27,374 bases of DNA. Source: ZC4RG17 sp035304485 (GTDB lineage Bacteria; Actinomycetota; Acidimicrobiia; Spongiisociales; ZC4RG35). The stretch is taken from contig DATGPZ010000015.1 in the NCBI GenBank assembly GCA_035304485.1, positions 1 to 27,374 on the forward strand, in the 5' to 3' direction. Below the pieces are notes generated by a model. It made no database searches and was not told the origin of the DNA. It saw only the letters and a list, made by a program, of their open reading frames with translations. Position numbers and translations under genes: made by a program. Below are positions 1 to 7,793 of the stretch, one piece after another (position 1 is the stretch's first letter; each line of letters opens with the position of its first letter).

Positions 1-205
1 CCTCATCGGGATCGGAGACGTCGGCGCCGACGGCGAGGGCGGACCCTCCTTCCGCTTCGATCTCGGAAACGACCTCCGTGGCGGCATCGGCGCGGGAGGC
101 ATAGTTGACGACCACCCGATGGCCGCGGCGGGCGAGATCCAGCGCCACTGCACGGCCGATGCCCCGGGAACCTCCCGTCACCAGCGCCACCCGGCTTTCG
201 GTCAC
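1..205 (-). CDS. fabG: 3-oxoacyl-ACP reductase FabG, N-terminal part (cut by window edge)
   Basis: This short-chain dehydrogenase reduces 3-oxoacyl-ACP to 3-hydroxyacyl-ACP with NADPH in type II fatty acid synthesis. Only the first 68 residues are in the window. They begin VTESRVALVTGGSRGIGRA, which carries the Rossmann glycine motif TGGSRGIG, followed by a VVVNYAS strand typical of NADP-preferring FabG and a 'GADVSD' turn. The GTG start at 205-203 overlaps the fabH stop (TGA at 204-202) in a GTGA junction, so translation is probably coupled to fabH. The position directly after fabD and fabH supports FabG over another short-chain dehydrogenase, but the catalytic Ser-Tyr-Lys region lies outside the window. 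Confidence 0.88.
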   Translation of the reverse strand, partial: MTESRVALVTGGSRGIGRAVALDLARRGHRVVVNYASRADAATEVVSEIEAEGGSALAVGADVSDPDE

Positions 206-1293
206 GAGTCGCCTCCCAACTCGGGTCTCCCGTAGAAGTCGAGATTGGGTTGCAGCAGATCGATGGCATCCGCGTCGGTTGGCGGCAGTTCGGCATCGCT
301 GGTTCCGAGTGGAGTGACCCGCTCCCCCCAGCGCATCACTGCCGATGCCCAGGAAAGGCCGGCTCCGAAAGCGGCGAACACCAGCACGCCCCCCGGCGGC
401 ACCCTTCCCTCCTCCAGCGCTTCTGTCAGCGCCACCGGGATGGTGGCGGCCGACGTGTTGCCGTAGGAGCCGATGTTCACGAAGACCTTGGAATCCGGCA
501 GACCGAGACGCCTCGCCGCCGCATCGATGATGCGGACGTTGGCTTGGTGGGGAATGAACAGGTCGATGTCGTCCACGCCCAAACCGGCCTCGCTCAGGGC
601 TCGGGCCGAGGCTTCTCCCATCGTGGTGACGGCCCGCCGGAAGACCTCGGGACCGTTCATACGAATCCCCCCGTCCTCGGGGCCGCGGGGCCCGGGCGCG
701 CCGGCACTTCCGTCCTTGGGCACCCTGAGGATGTCCCACACGGATCCGTCCATGCCCAGTTCGGACGCCAGCAGGCCGACGGGAGCGTCGGTGGCCTCCA
801 TCACCACGGCGCCGGCGGCGTCACCGAACAGCACCGCGGTGGACCGGTCGGTGAAGTCGAGGTGATAGTGGAGCTTCTCGGCCCCGATCACCAGGACGGT
901 GCGACTGGTCCCGGCGGTGATCATGTTGGAAGCGACCACCATCGAATACACGAAGCCGGAGCAGGCGGCGTTGAGGTCGAAAGCTGCGGCCCGGTGAGCG
1001 CCGAGCTTGTCCTGGAGGACGGCGGCGGCAGAGGGGATGAGCGAGTCGGCGGTACAAGTGGCGAGGACGATCAGGTCTACGTCGTCGACGTCCCGACCCG
1101 CCGCGGCCAGTGCCCGCCTGGCAGCGACCTCGGCCATATCCGATACTTCGACGTGGGAGATGCGGCGTTCCTTGATGCCGGTGCGGGTGGTGATCCACTC
1201 GTCACTGGTGTCGGTCAGCTTCTCCAGGTCGTGATTCGAGAGTACGGCCGGGGGCAGACATTTGCCCCAACCGGTGATTTCGGCGTTCGGCAC
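202..1293 (-). CDS. fabH: beta-ketoacyl-ACP synthase III FabH
   Basis: FabH condenses an acyl-CoA primer with malonyl-ACP to start fatty acid synthesis. The 363-residue protein has the full catalytic triad: Cys111 in DLNAACSGF, His249 in IPHQAN and Asn279 in GSYGNTSAA. The GTG start at 1293 is chosen because GGAGGAGGTGA lies just upstream and because MPNAEITGWGKCLPPAV matches the usual FabH N-terminus; a longer reading frame upstream overlaps fabD and looks non-coding. FabH ends normally near residue 322 (SAVMRWG), but here about 40 further residues follow, rich in acidic residues and proline and ending GGDS. The gene follows fabD by 16 bp and overlaps fabG by 4 bp. Primer preference (acetyl versus branched) cannot be read from the sequence. 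Confidence 0.95.
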   Translation of the reverse strand: MPNAEITGWGKCLPPAVLSNHDLEKLTDTSDEWITTRTGIKERRISHVEVSDMAEVAARRALAAAGRDVDDVDLIVLATCTADSLIPSAAAVLQDKLGAHRAAAFDLNAACSGFVYSMVVASNMITAGTSRTVLVIGAEKLHYHLDFTDRSTAVLFGDAAGAVVMEATDAPVGLLASELGMDGSVWDILRVPKDGSAGAPGPRGPEDGGIRMNGPEVFRRAVTTMGEASARALSEAGLGVDDIDLFIPHQANVRIIDAAARRLGLPDSKVFVNIGSYGNTSAATIPVALTEALEEGRVPPGGVLVFAAFGAGLSWASAVMRWGERVTPLGTSDAELPPTDADAIDLLQPNLDFYGRPELGGDS

Positions 1294-1309
1294 GCTCACC
1301 TCCTCCGGG

Positions 1310-2245
1310 TCATTGCATGCTACCCAGGACTTCGACGACCTCCCCGACATCGGCGAGGCTGGAAACGGTCAGGACCGTGGCGTCCCGACGCGTGCGGCGA
1401 GCGAGACCGGCGGTGACGTCACCGGGCCCGACGTGAACGAAGGTGTCGATGCCGTCCTCTGCCATCGCCTCCAGGCAGTCGGTGAAGCGGACGGGCGAGA
1501 CCAGCTGATCGACCAGGGTCCCGGCCACCGAACCGGGCACATGAGGACGTCCGGTGACGTTCGAGTAGACCGGGAAGCGGGCAGGAGCCGGGTCGAGGCG
1601 GTCGAGATGGGCAGCGAGGCGTTGGGCGGCCGGCGCCATGAAGGGAGTGTGGAAGGCTCCCGCCACCGCCAGGCCCATCACTCGGCGCAGTCCCAGATCG
1701 GAAGCGTTGTCCTCCAGCCACCCGACGTCTCCGATGGCCCCCGCCACCACCACCTGTCCGGGAGCATTGACGTTGGCCACCCACAATCTCCCGCCCTCTT
1801 CACGCCGCTTCGCGCAGATCGCCTCGAGACTCTCGAGATCCCCTCCGATCACTGCCGCCATAGTCGACGGCTCGGCGTCGGCTGCCTCTGCCATCGCCTT
1901 CCCCCGCTCGGCGACCAGGGACAAGGCGACGTCGTAGGAGAAGACTCCGGCGGCGGCCAGGGCGGTGTATTCGCCCAGGGAATGGCCGGCAGCGGCTGCG
2001 GGCGGGGAGGGAACCTTCTGGGTCAGCTCGTCCCACAGTGCATACGAGAGGGCGAACAGGGCCGGTTGGGCGTGCTCGGTCCTGGTCAGGTCCTCTTCCG
2101 GACCGTTCATGCACAACTCGCGAATCGAAAACCCCACGAATTCGTCGGCTCGCGGGCCCAGCAAGTCGGGCCGTGCTTCGAACAGGTCCGCTCCCATCCC
2201 GACGAACTGGCTTCCCTGTCCCGGGAACAACAACGCGTAAGCCAT
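1310..2245 (-). CDS. fabD: malonyl-CoA:ACP transacylase FabD
   Basis: FabD moves malonyl groups from CoA to acyl carrier protein, supplying the extender for FabH and FabF. The 311-residue protein opens with the family signature LLFPGQGSQFVGMG. The nucleophile Ser89 lies in GHSLGEYTALAAAG, the conserved Arg in AERGKAM (about residue 114), and the catalytic His199 in AGAFHTPFM. Length is normal for the family. The ATG start has an AAGGGA ribosome-binding site 5 nt upstream, partly within a small hairpin. It is first in a fabD-fabH-fabG run. The 92 bp before it probably hold the promoter, though I see no convincing -35/-10 pair. Confidence 0.95.
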   Translation of the reverse strand: MAYALLFPGQGSQFVGMGADLFEARPDLLGPRADEFVGFSIRELCMNGPEEDLTRTEHAQPALFALSYALWDELTQKVPSPPAAAAGHSLGEYTALAAAGVFSYDVALSLVAERGKAMAEAADAEPSTMAAVIGGDLESLEAICAKRREEGGRLWVANVNAPGQVVVAGAIGDVGWLEDNASDLGLRRVMGLAVAGAFHTPFMAPAAQRLAAHLDRLDPAPARFPVYSNVTGRPHVPGSVAGTLVDQLVSPVRFTDCLEAMAEDGIDTFVHVGPGDVTAGLARRTRRDATVLTVSSLADVGEVVEVLGSMQ

Positions 2246-2251
2246 CAGATC

Positions 2252-2271
2252 CCTTCGACCGCGAGCGAAGG
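2252..2271 (-). other. small hairpin overlapping the fabD ribosome-binding site
   Basis: In the fabD messenger strand CCTTCG pairs with CGAAGG around an 8-nt loop. The 3' arm carries the AAGG core of the fabD Shine-Dalgarno, and the start codon follows a few bases later. The structure is short and could be chance; a role in translational control is inference. Confidence 0.3.
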
Positions 2272-2337
2272 CTCAAGGTTACGGAAACCCAACCGAGCCT
2301 CCACATTTCGGGGCCCGAGTCTGTCTGGCCACCCGGG

Positions 2338-3363
2338 TCAGATGGCGGCGACCAGCCGGTCGACATCGGCCCGATCGACATCCCGATGGGTGACCAGGCG
2401 CCAGACTCCCGCCATCGCCGGCCCGGTCTCGATTCCCTGCTCGGACAAACGCCGACGCAGCTCCCCGAACGGCTGCTTCAGCGCCTCGGCCCGCACCTGG
2501 ACCATGTTGGTCTCTACCGCCGAGGGGTCGACCGATCCGGGGAACCGCTCCGCCAGCGATTCGGCCAGGTAACCAGCCAGTGCGTGATCCTCGGCCAGGC
2601 GTTCCCGGTTCGCCAGGGCGACGCGAGCAGCCGCCGCGATCACGCCTGCCTGGCGCATCCCGCCACCGAGACGTTTGCGCAGGTAACGAACCTCCTGCAT
2701 GAGGTCGGCGGGGCCGCACACGATCGAGCCCACCGGCGCCCCCAAGCCCTTGGAGAAACAGAACTGAACGGTATCGGCGACCCCAGCGAACCGTGCTGCC
2801 TCGATGCCGGTCGCCACCTCGGCGTTGAAGATCCGGGCTCCGTCGATGTGGACCGACAGACCGTGGTCGCGCGCTCGACGCGACGTGCTCTCCATGACCT
2901 CGAGGGGGATCACTCTCCCGCCGGAGAGGTTGTGGGTGTTCTCCCAGGCCATGAGTCTCACCCGCGGGAACATCGCCCCGGCCAACTCCATGACGGCGTC
3001 GACCTGTTCGGGTGTGATCTGGCCGCCTTCGGTCGGCACCGTCCTCCATCCGATCCCGGCGTGGGCGGGGCCCCAGCCTCGTTCGACGTTTCGGATGTGG
3101 GCCCGCTCGTCGACGAGTACCTCCTCCCCCGGTGACGTCTGGGCCATCACGGCCAGTTGGTTCCCCATCGTGCCGGTCGGCACGAAGACGGCTGCCTCCT
3201 TGCCGACGACCTGGGCGGATTCTTCTTCCAAGGCGTTGACGGTGGGATCGTCGGAGTAGACATCGTCTCCTACCTCGGCCTCGGCCATGGCTCGCCGCAT
3301 CTCAGGCGTGGGTCGGGTGACGGTGTCGGAGCGGAAGTCCGCGGTCCCGTCGGGGAACGCCAT
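2338..3363 (-). CDS. ltaE: low-specificity L-threonine aldolase (PLP-dependent)
   Basis: The predicted enzyme cleaves L-threonine or allo-threonine to glycine and acetaldehyde in the cytoplasm. The 341-residue protein starts FRSDTVTRPTPEMRRAM, the family's hallmark N-terminus, followed by GDDVYSDDPTVNALE. The PLP-binding lysine is Lys205 in CFSKGLGAPVGS, and Asp174/Arg177 in HIDGARIFN are the usual cofactor contacts. Length matches the fold-type I threonine aldolase/beta-eliminating lyase family. The ATG start has AAAGG 8 nt upstream. It follows the aminotransferase by 40 bp in the same direction, so the two are likely co-transcribed. The exact substrate range (threonine, allo-threonine, phenylserine) is not decided by the sequence. 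Confidence 0.9.
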   Translation of the reverse strand: MAFPDGTADFRSDTVTRPTPEMRRAMAEAEVGDDVYSDDPTVNALEEESAQVVGKEAAVFVPTGTMGNQLAVMAQTSPGEEVLVDERAHIRNVERGWGPAHAGIGWRTVPTEGGQITPEQVDAVMELAGAMFPRVRLMAWENTHNLSGGRVIPLEVMESTSRRARDHGLSVHIDGARIFNAEVATGIEAARFAGVADTVQFCFSKGLGAPVGSIVCGPADLMQEVRYLRKRLGGGMRQAGVIAAAARVALANRERLAEDHALAGYLAESLAERFPGSVDPSAVETNMVQVRAEALKQPFGELRRRLSEQGIETGPAMAGVWRLVTHRDVDRADVDRLVAAI

Positions 3364-3403
3364 GCGGTCAGCCTTTCGACGGTCGATTCATGGCTCAGCC
3401 GCC

Positions 3404-4576
3404 TCAGAGCCGATCGAGGGCTCGACGCATGGAACGCGTCGCCTGCGCGATTCGGTGCTCGTTCTCGACCAGGGCGAAGCGGACGAAACCTTCGCCGGAA
3501 GGGCCGAACCCCACCCCGGGCGAAACCGCCACCTTGGCCCGCTCCAGGAGATGGAACGAGAAATCCAACGAGCTCATGTCGGCGTAAGGCTCCGGCACGG
3601 GGGCCCAGACGAACATGGTCCCCTTGGGAGCCTCGACCTTCCATCCCATCCGGTCGAAACCGTCCATGAGGGTGTCCCGGCGACCCCGGTAGATCTCGTT
3701 GACCTCCGACACGTACTCGTCCTCTTCGTTGAGGGCGATGATGGAAGCGATTTGGATCGGCTGGAACGTGCCGTAGTCGAGGTAGGACTTGAGCTTCGCC
3801 AGCGCCGCCACGGCGTCCCGATTTCCGACTACGAACCCGACCCGCCATCCGGCCATCGAGTGGCCTTTCGTCAGCGTGTAGAGCTCCACCCCGACTTCTT
3901 TGGCCCCCGGGACCTCCAGCAGCGAGGGCGGCACGTAACCGTCGAAGGCCACGTCGGCGTAGGCGAAGTCGTGCACGAGGAACACGCCATGCTCGTGCGC
4001 GAAAGCGACCAGACGCTCGAAGAAGCCGAGGTCGACGCACGTGGTGGTCGGGTTGTGCGGGAATGACACGATGATGACCCGCGGCCGCGGCCAAGAGTTC
4101 TGGAACATCCGCTCGAGGACCTCGAAGTAGTCCTCCTCCGAGGAGATCGGCGCTCTCCTCACCTCCGCGCCGGCCAGGACCGGGGCGTAGATGTGGATGG
4201 GATAGGAGGGGTCGGGAACGATGGCCGCGTCACCCGGCTGGACCAAGGTCCAGAGGAGGTGGGAGAGCCCTTCTTTGGCGCCGATGGTGGTGATCACTTC
4301 GGTTTCGGGGTCTATCTCCACACCGAACCGTCGTCGGTAACGCTCAGCCACCGCCTTGCGGAGATTGGGCAGGCCCCGGGAAGACGAGTATCGGTGGTTG
4401 CGAGAGTTCCGCGCCGCCTCGACCAGCTTGTCCACCACCGCCGGCGGGCTCGGGATGTCGGGGTTGCCGAACCCGAGATCCACTATGTCCTCGCCGGCTC
4501 GCCGCGCCGCCACCTTGCGTTCGTCGACCTGAGCGAAAACGTACGGGGGGAGATGCTGAATCCGGCGGAATTCCAT
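3404..4576 (-). CDS. class I/II aminotransferase, AlaC-like (alanine/LL-DAP type)
   Basis: A 390-residue fold-type I PLP aminotransferase. It has the substrate segment FGNPDIPSPPAVVDKL, the HRYSSSRGLPNLRKA motif, Asn175 in FPHNPTTT, Asp203 and Tyr206 in HDFAYAD, the Schiff-base Lys237 in LTKGHSMAGWR and the carboxylate-binding Arg in FVRFALVEN. The N-terminus RRIQHLPPYVFAQVDE and overall layout resemble glutamate-pyruvate aminotransferases such as E. coli AlaC, which is related to LL-diaminopimelate aminotransferases. Substrate assignment is by family resemblance only. The ATG has GGAG 5 nt upstream. It lies 21 bp after the DUF1232 gene and 40 bp before the threonine aldolase, suggesting a shared transcript. 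Confidence 0.88.
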   Translation of the reverse strand: MEFRRIQHLPPYVFAQVDERKVAARRAGEDIVDLGFGNPDIPSPPAVVDKLVEAARNSRNHRYSSSRGLPNLRKAVAERYRRRFGVEIDPETEVITTIGAKEGLSHLLWTLVQPGDAAIVPDPSYPIHIYAPVLAGAEVRRAPISSEEDYFEVLERMFQNSWPRPRVIIVSFPHNPTTTCVDLGFFERLVAFAHEHGVFLVHDFAYADVAFDGYVPPSLLEVPGAKEVGVELYTLTKGHSMAGWRVGFVVGNRDAVAALAKLKSYLDYGTFQPIQIASIIALNEEDEYVSEVNEIYRGRRDTLMDGFDRMGWKVEAPKGTMFVWAPVPEPYADMSSLDFSFHLLERAKVAVSPGVGFGPSGEGFVRFALVENEHRIAQATRSMRRALDRL

Positions 4577-4597
4577 GACGGCTCCAGGCTAGATCGG

Positions 4598-5023
4598 TCA
4601 GTTGGCGAGTCGGTCGACCCACCGGCGCAAGGTGGAGGGCATCAACTCTCCCACCGATCCGAGAACCGACCTCACCATCTCCAGCATGTCCGCCGGCCCG
4701 TCCCAATGGTCCAGAACCACCTCCTCGCCGGCCCGATCGATCAGGTGGTTGACCGCGTACGCCGTCAGCAAGATGTCGTCCGCGAAACCGGCCACAGGGA
4801 CGAAATCGGGGATCAGGTCGACCGGGGAAGCCAGATAGGCCAGGACCGCTCCGATCAAGAGCTTCGAACGGCGCGGAACCCGCGGGTCACGGAGCAATCG
4901 CCCCAGCAGCTTCAGGAAGTTCGGGAGCAACAGGGCCAGATCCTTGACCATCCCGCGCAGTTGGAGGCCGCCACTCCCTCCGTCGGGCGGGATCACTTCG
5001 TCGGGTCGGACTGGGTCGTTCAT
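4598..5023 (-). CDS. DUF1232 (YkvA-like) membrane-associated protein
   Basis: A 141-residue protein whose middle (about residues 42-90) matches the DUF1232/YkvA pattern: RDPRVPRRSKLLIGAVLAYL followed by SPVDLIPDFVPVAGFADD. The family has short hydrophobic helices with the conserved SPxDLIPDxxP turn and no established biochemical role. The N-terminus (first ~20 residues) is polar and proline-rich. Its ATG shares an ATGA 4-bp overlap with the stop of the upstream ROK kinase gene, implying coupled translation. Confidence 0.85.
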   Translation of the reverse strand: MNDPVRPDEVIPPDGGSGGLQLRGMVKDLALLLPNFLKLLGRLLRDPRVPRRSKLLIGAVLAYLASPVDLIPDFVPVAGFADDILLTAYAVNHLIDRAGEEVVLDHWDGPADMLEMVRSVLGSVGELMPSTLRRWVDRLAN

Positions 5024-5904
5024 GTTCCGGTCTCCTCGGCAGCCAGGATGGCGGCACCCACGGCGCCTGCGTCGCGGCCCAAGATACTGGCCTCCACCCG
5101 TATCGGAGCGCGATGAGCGGCTCCCTCGGTCACCTGCAGCCGCTTCCGAGCCGGACCCAGGAGCAGGTCACCCGCCTCCGCCGCCGCCCCGCCGACCACT
5201 ATCACTTCCGGGTCGAACACCAACGCCAGAGCCTCGATCCCGACAGCCAACCAGAGCGCCGCGTTCGCCACCGCCTGGGACGCCGGCCCATCTCCGGCCC
5301 GAGCAGCCTCGACCAGATCGACGGCGGACGCGGAATCCCGGACTATTCGGCGCGCTGCTTCGTCGAGGACCCGGCCCGAAACCCGGGTCTCCCAGCATCC
5401 TGATCGGCCGCACGGACAAGGCAGACCGCCCGGCTCGACGGTCACGTGCCCGATCTCACCTGCGTGCGCCCGCCCTCTGATCAGCCGCCCATCGTCGATG
5501 AGGCCGAGGCCGATGCCGGTCCCCAGGGTCAGCATGGCCAGGCTCTGGGCTCCCCTGCCCGCTCCTCGCCGCTGCTCCGCCACCGCGGCGGCGTTGGCGT
5601 CGTTCTCCACCGTCACCGGGATTCCGAGCCTTCGGGTGAGGAGCTCGCGGACCTCGACTTCGACTCCGGGAAGATGGGGCGCCCAACGGAGTACGCCGGC
5701 GCGATGGTCCACCAATCCGGCCATGGCCAGTCCGAGGGGCCGCTCGGCTCCCAGTCGTCGCGACAGCTCGGCGACCGCCTCGAGAATCTGCTCGATTCGG
5801 GGTGGGGTCGGAATCTCGGCTCTATCGAGGACCCGGCCGCCGACGTCGCACACGACCGCCTTGATGTTGGTTCCCCCCACGTCGACGCCGACCGAGGTCG
5901 TCAC
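5020..5904 (-). CDS. ROK family sugar kinase, probable glucokinase
   Basis: A 294-residue ATP-dependent sugar kinase, most likely glucokinase. The ATP phosphate loop is GVDVGGTNIKAVV (Asp8); the sugar-binding and catalytic segment is VENDANAAAVAEQ (Glu100, Asn101, Asp102); and the ROK zinc site is formed by His153 in EIGHVTV and Cys163, Cys165 and Cys170 in CPCGRSGCWE. The second nucleotide motif is LTLGTGIGLGLI. The GTG start at 5904 is preferred because it begins directly at VTTSVGVDVGG and overlaps the preceding small gene's stop in GTGA; an in-frame extension upstream would run across that gene. It also overlaps the DUF1232 gene by 4 bp. Whether glucose is the true substrate cannot be proven from the sequence. 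Confidence 0.92.
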   Translation of the reverse strand: MTTSVGVDVGGTNIKAVVCDVGGRVLDRAEIPTPPRIEQILEAVAELSRRLGAERPLGLAMAGLVDHRAGVLRWAPHLPGVEVEVRELLTRRLGIPVTVENDANAAAVAEQRRGAGRGAQSLAMLTLGTGIGLGLIDDGRLIRGRAHAGEIGHVTVEPGGLPCPCGRSGCWETRVSGRVLDEAARRIVRDSASAVDLVEAARAGDGPASQAVANAALWLAVGIEALALVFDPEVIVVGGAAAEAGDLLLGPARKRLQVTEGAAHRAPIRVEASILGRDAGAVGAAILAAEETGT

Positions 5905-6086
5905 TCGACGTCGATGCGGACTCGCCGAGACGTGTCCTCGGCCCGCTGCTGATCCTTGCCCACCTTGCTGAGCTCGTCCACGACCGCCTCCAACGCTCGC
6001 ACTCCTTCCAAACCGGCTTTGAGCAGGTGGATGACTGCCCGCCGCCCGGCCCTCCTCAATGCCTCGCCGGTCTGCGACCGCTCCAT
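5901..6086 (-). CDS. 61-residue uncharacterised protein between ArsA-like and ROK genes
   Basis: I do not recognise a domain. The predicted protein is basic and helical (MERSQTGEALRRAGRRAV at the start, a helix with LLKAGLEGVRALEAVVDEL in the middle) and ends RVRIDVE. No membrane segment or cysteine is present. The evidence that it is real is its junctions: its ATG shares one base with the ArsA-like stop (TGATG) with GGGAGGG just upstream, and its TGA overlaps the ROK kinase GTG in a 4-bp GTGA. A spurious frame would not be expected to satisfy both. It may help couple translation of the kinase, or work with the ATPase; neither is shown. Confidence 0.75.
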   Translation of the reverse strand: MERSQTGEALRRAGRRAVIHLLKAGLEGVRALEAVVDELSKVGKDQQRAEDTSRRVRIDVE

Positions 6087-7252
6087 CAAACCCTCCCGAA
6101 CCGGATCCGGAGGACACCGTCGTCGAGCCGGGCCCCGGCGACGTCACGCCTCTGGAGCGTGTCGGGCAGGACGAACGAGCGCCGATACGGGCCGACGCGA
6201 ACGTAGAGCTCGTTTCCCTGCCGATAGACGTCGAGGTCGCCTTTGTCGGCGAACGGCACCTCCATGTGGAGGGTCAGCTCTCCATCGGTTTCCTCGACCC
6301 TGAACGGGTGATGGGCGGTGAGACCGTGGATGGGGTCGACCTCCCGGTACAGCTCGGCCGCCATCTTGCGCAAACGGTCGACTCCCACCATCTCGTCGTC
6401 GAACAGGCGCAGTCGGAGACGAGCGACGTCGGCGAAACCCTCTTCGACCGCGTCCAGGTGCGCTTTCTGGATGGCCCGCCAACGCGAGAAGTAGGGATCG
6501 GAGACCTCGTCGGGTAGCACCCGGTTCACGACCACTCCATCCACGCCGTAGCCGAACAACGACAGATACGTGAAGGTGCGCCTGGCCTCGTCGATGACCA
6601 TCTTCTCCGGATTCACCACCAGGCGGGCCGACGTCACCTCGGGCCGGCCCAGGAGTTCTTTGACCTCCTCGATTCCCTCGAAGATCGTGGTGGCCGCCTC
6701 GAAGATCCGATCCTCGGGAACCGGCAGGTCCGTAACCCGAGTCAAGAGAGGCCGGGCTGCCCGCAGGAGTCGCCGCTCGGTGGGAAGTATCCGTTCGAAA
6801 TACCACGAGAGGACTTCTGGCAGCGACAGGAGCCGCAGGGTCTCGGCGGTGGGTGCGCAGTCGACGATCACCACGTCGTACTCGCCCGATCGAGCGTGGC
6901 GGTTCACCTCCAACAGGGCGAACAGCTCGTCCATGCCGGGAAAGACCAGGAACTCCTCGGCCTCGATCCCCGACACGCCTCCCCAGTCGAGCACGTCGAT
7001 CAGTTGCTGGCGGATGGCCCCCCAGTAGCGGTCGAGCTGGCTGTTGGTGTCGATCTGCTGGCCGTCCAGGTTCGGCACGACCTGGGTCGGGGCGTCGCCC
7101 AGCCCGACTTCGAGGGCGTCGGCGAGCGAATGGGCTGGATCCGTGGACGAGATGAGGGTGCGGTGCCCGGCGTCGGCGGAGGCGAGGGCGGTGGCGGCGG
7201 CGACGGTGGTCTTCCCGACCCCGCCCTTGCCCGTCACCAGGACGATCCGCAT
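6086..7252 (-). CDS. ArsA/GET3-family ATPase with C-terminal HSP20-like domain
   Basis: A 388-residue P-loop ATPase of the SIMIBI class. The deviant Walker A is VTGKGGVGKTT (residues 7-17). STDPAHSLADAL follows at about 36-47, and the switch-II-like segment is VVIVDCAPTAETLRLL. The last ~75 residues (HPFRVEETDGELTLHMEVPF to the end) form a beta-rich HSP20/alpha-crystallin-like domain seen in many bacterial ArsA-like proteins. There is no second ATPase half and no arsenite efflux gene nearby, so arsenic resistance is unlikely; a client-binding or targeting role similar to GET3 is possible but unproven. The ATG start gives the family's usual MRIVLVTGKGG opening. From general knowledge, Mycobacterium tuberculosis also has an ArsA-like gene next to an SRPBCC gene (Rv2184c, Rv2185c). 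Confidence 0.9.
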   Translation of the reverse strand: MRIVLVTGKGGVGKTTVAAATALASADAGHRTLISSTDPAHSLADALEVGLGDAPTQVVPNLDGQQIDTNSQLDRYWGAIRQQLIDVLDWGGVSGIEAEEFLVFPGMDELFALLEVNRHARSGEYDVVIVDCAPTAETLRLLSLPEVLSWYFERILPTERRLLRAARPLLTRVTDLPVPEDRIFEAATTIFEGIEEVKELLGRPEVTSARLVVNPEKMVIDEARRTFTYLSLFGYGVDGVVVNRVLPDEVSDPYFSRWRAIQKAHLDAVEEGFADVARLRLRLFDDEMVGVDRLRKMAAELYREVDPIHGLTAHHPFRVEETDGELTLHMEVPFADKGDLDVYRQGNELYVRVGPYRRSFVLPDTLQRRDVAGARLDDGVLRIRFGRV

Positions 7253-7260
7253 GTCCCGGC

Positions 7261-7713
7261 TCAGCCGGTCCGTTCCTGAACTCGCTGTCGCAGACCCCGC
7301 AGGGCAGTGGTCACGATCTGCTTCTCGGCCTGGCGGCGGATGAAGCCGGGCATCTTGAAGGTCGGCACGACGCTGAGCGCATACACGACCTCTGTCCCGC
7401 CGGATTCGGTCTCGGTGAAGGCGTACGACCCTTCCAGCATCTCGATGTCGGGACCGGGATCGGCACTCCAGGACATCCGATGGGGCGGGTCGTAGTCGTA
7501 GACGAGTTCGTAGGAGATCTCCTTGACGAATCCCTCCAGCACGAAGGCTGCCCGGTGAGGCCGCCCTTCGGCGTCCTTTTCCAGGATCTCGACTCGCTTG
7601 ACCCCGGCTGCCCACTCGGGATACGACTCGATGTCGACAGCCACGGCGAAGCACGCAGCCGGCGGCGCGTCGATCTCGATCGATTGGGCGGTGCTCTCGG
7701 CCATGGAAGTCAT
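7261..7713 (-). CDS. SRPBCC (START-like, polyketide cyclase/dehydrase) protein
   Basis: A 150-residue protein of the SRPBCC fold, a helix-grip cavity that binds hydrophobic ligands. Characteristic segments are IEIDAPPAACFAVAVDIESY followed by PEWAAGVKRVEIL at the N-terminus, a central set of beta strands, and a C-terminal helix RRQAEKQIVTTALRGLRQRV. The ligand is unknown. The start at 7713 has GAGAG close upstream; an internal ATG at 7704 lacks a ribosome-binding site. The gene lies 8 bp before the ArsA-like gene and probably heads the coupled cluster. The 80 bp upstream separate it from the metallophosphoesterase gene. Confidence 0.88.
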   Translation of the reverse strand: MTSMAESTAQSIEIDAPPAACFAVAVDIESYPEWAAGVKRVEILEKDAEGRPHRAAFVLEGFVKEISYELVYDYDPPHRMSWSADPGPDIEMLEGSYAFTETESGGTEVVYALSVVPTFKMPGFIRRQAEKQIVTTALRGLRQRVQERTG

Positions 7714-7793
7714 TCTCTCTACGGCTCCATGCTAGTTGGGCGCTTGCTCGAAGCTAGCGGCTCGTGTCACTGTGGCTAAGGGTTCTCGACCGG

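Noticed and set aside
1294..1350. Upstream extension of fabH to an earlier start
   Set aside because: It would overlap the end of fabD, while the GTG at 1293 has a near-perfect ribosome-binding site and the standard FabH N-terminus.
6086..7252. ArsA-like gene as part of an arsenic resistance operon
   Set aside because: Only a single ATPase half with an HSP20-like tail, and no arsB, acr3, arsC, arsD or arsR nearby.
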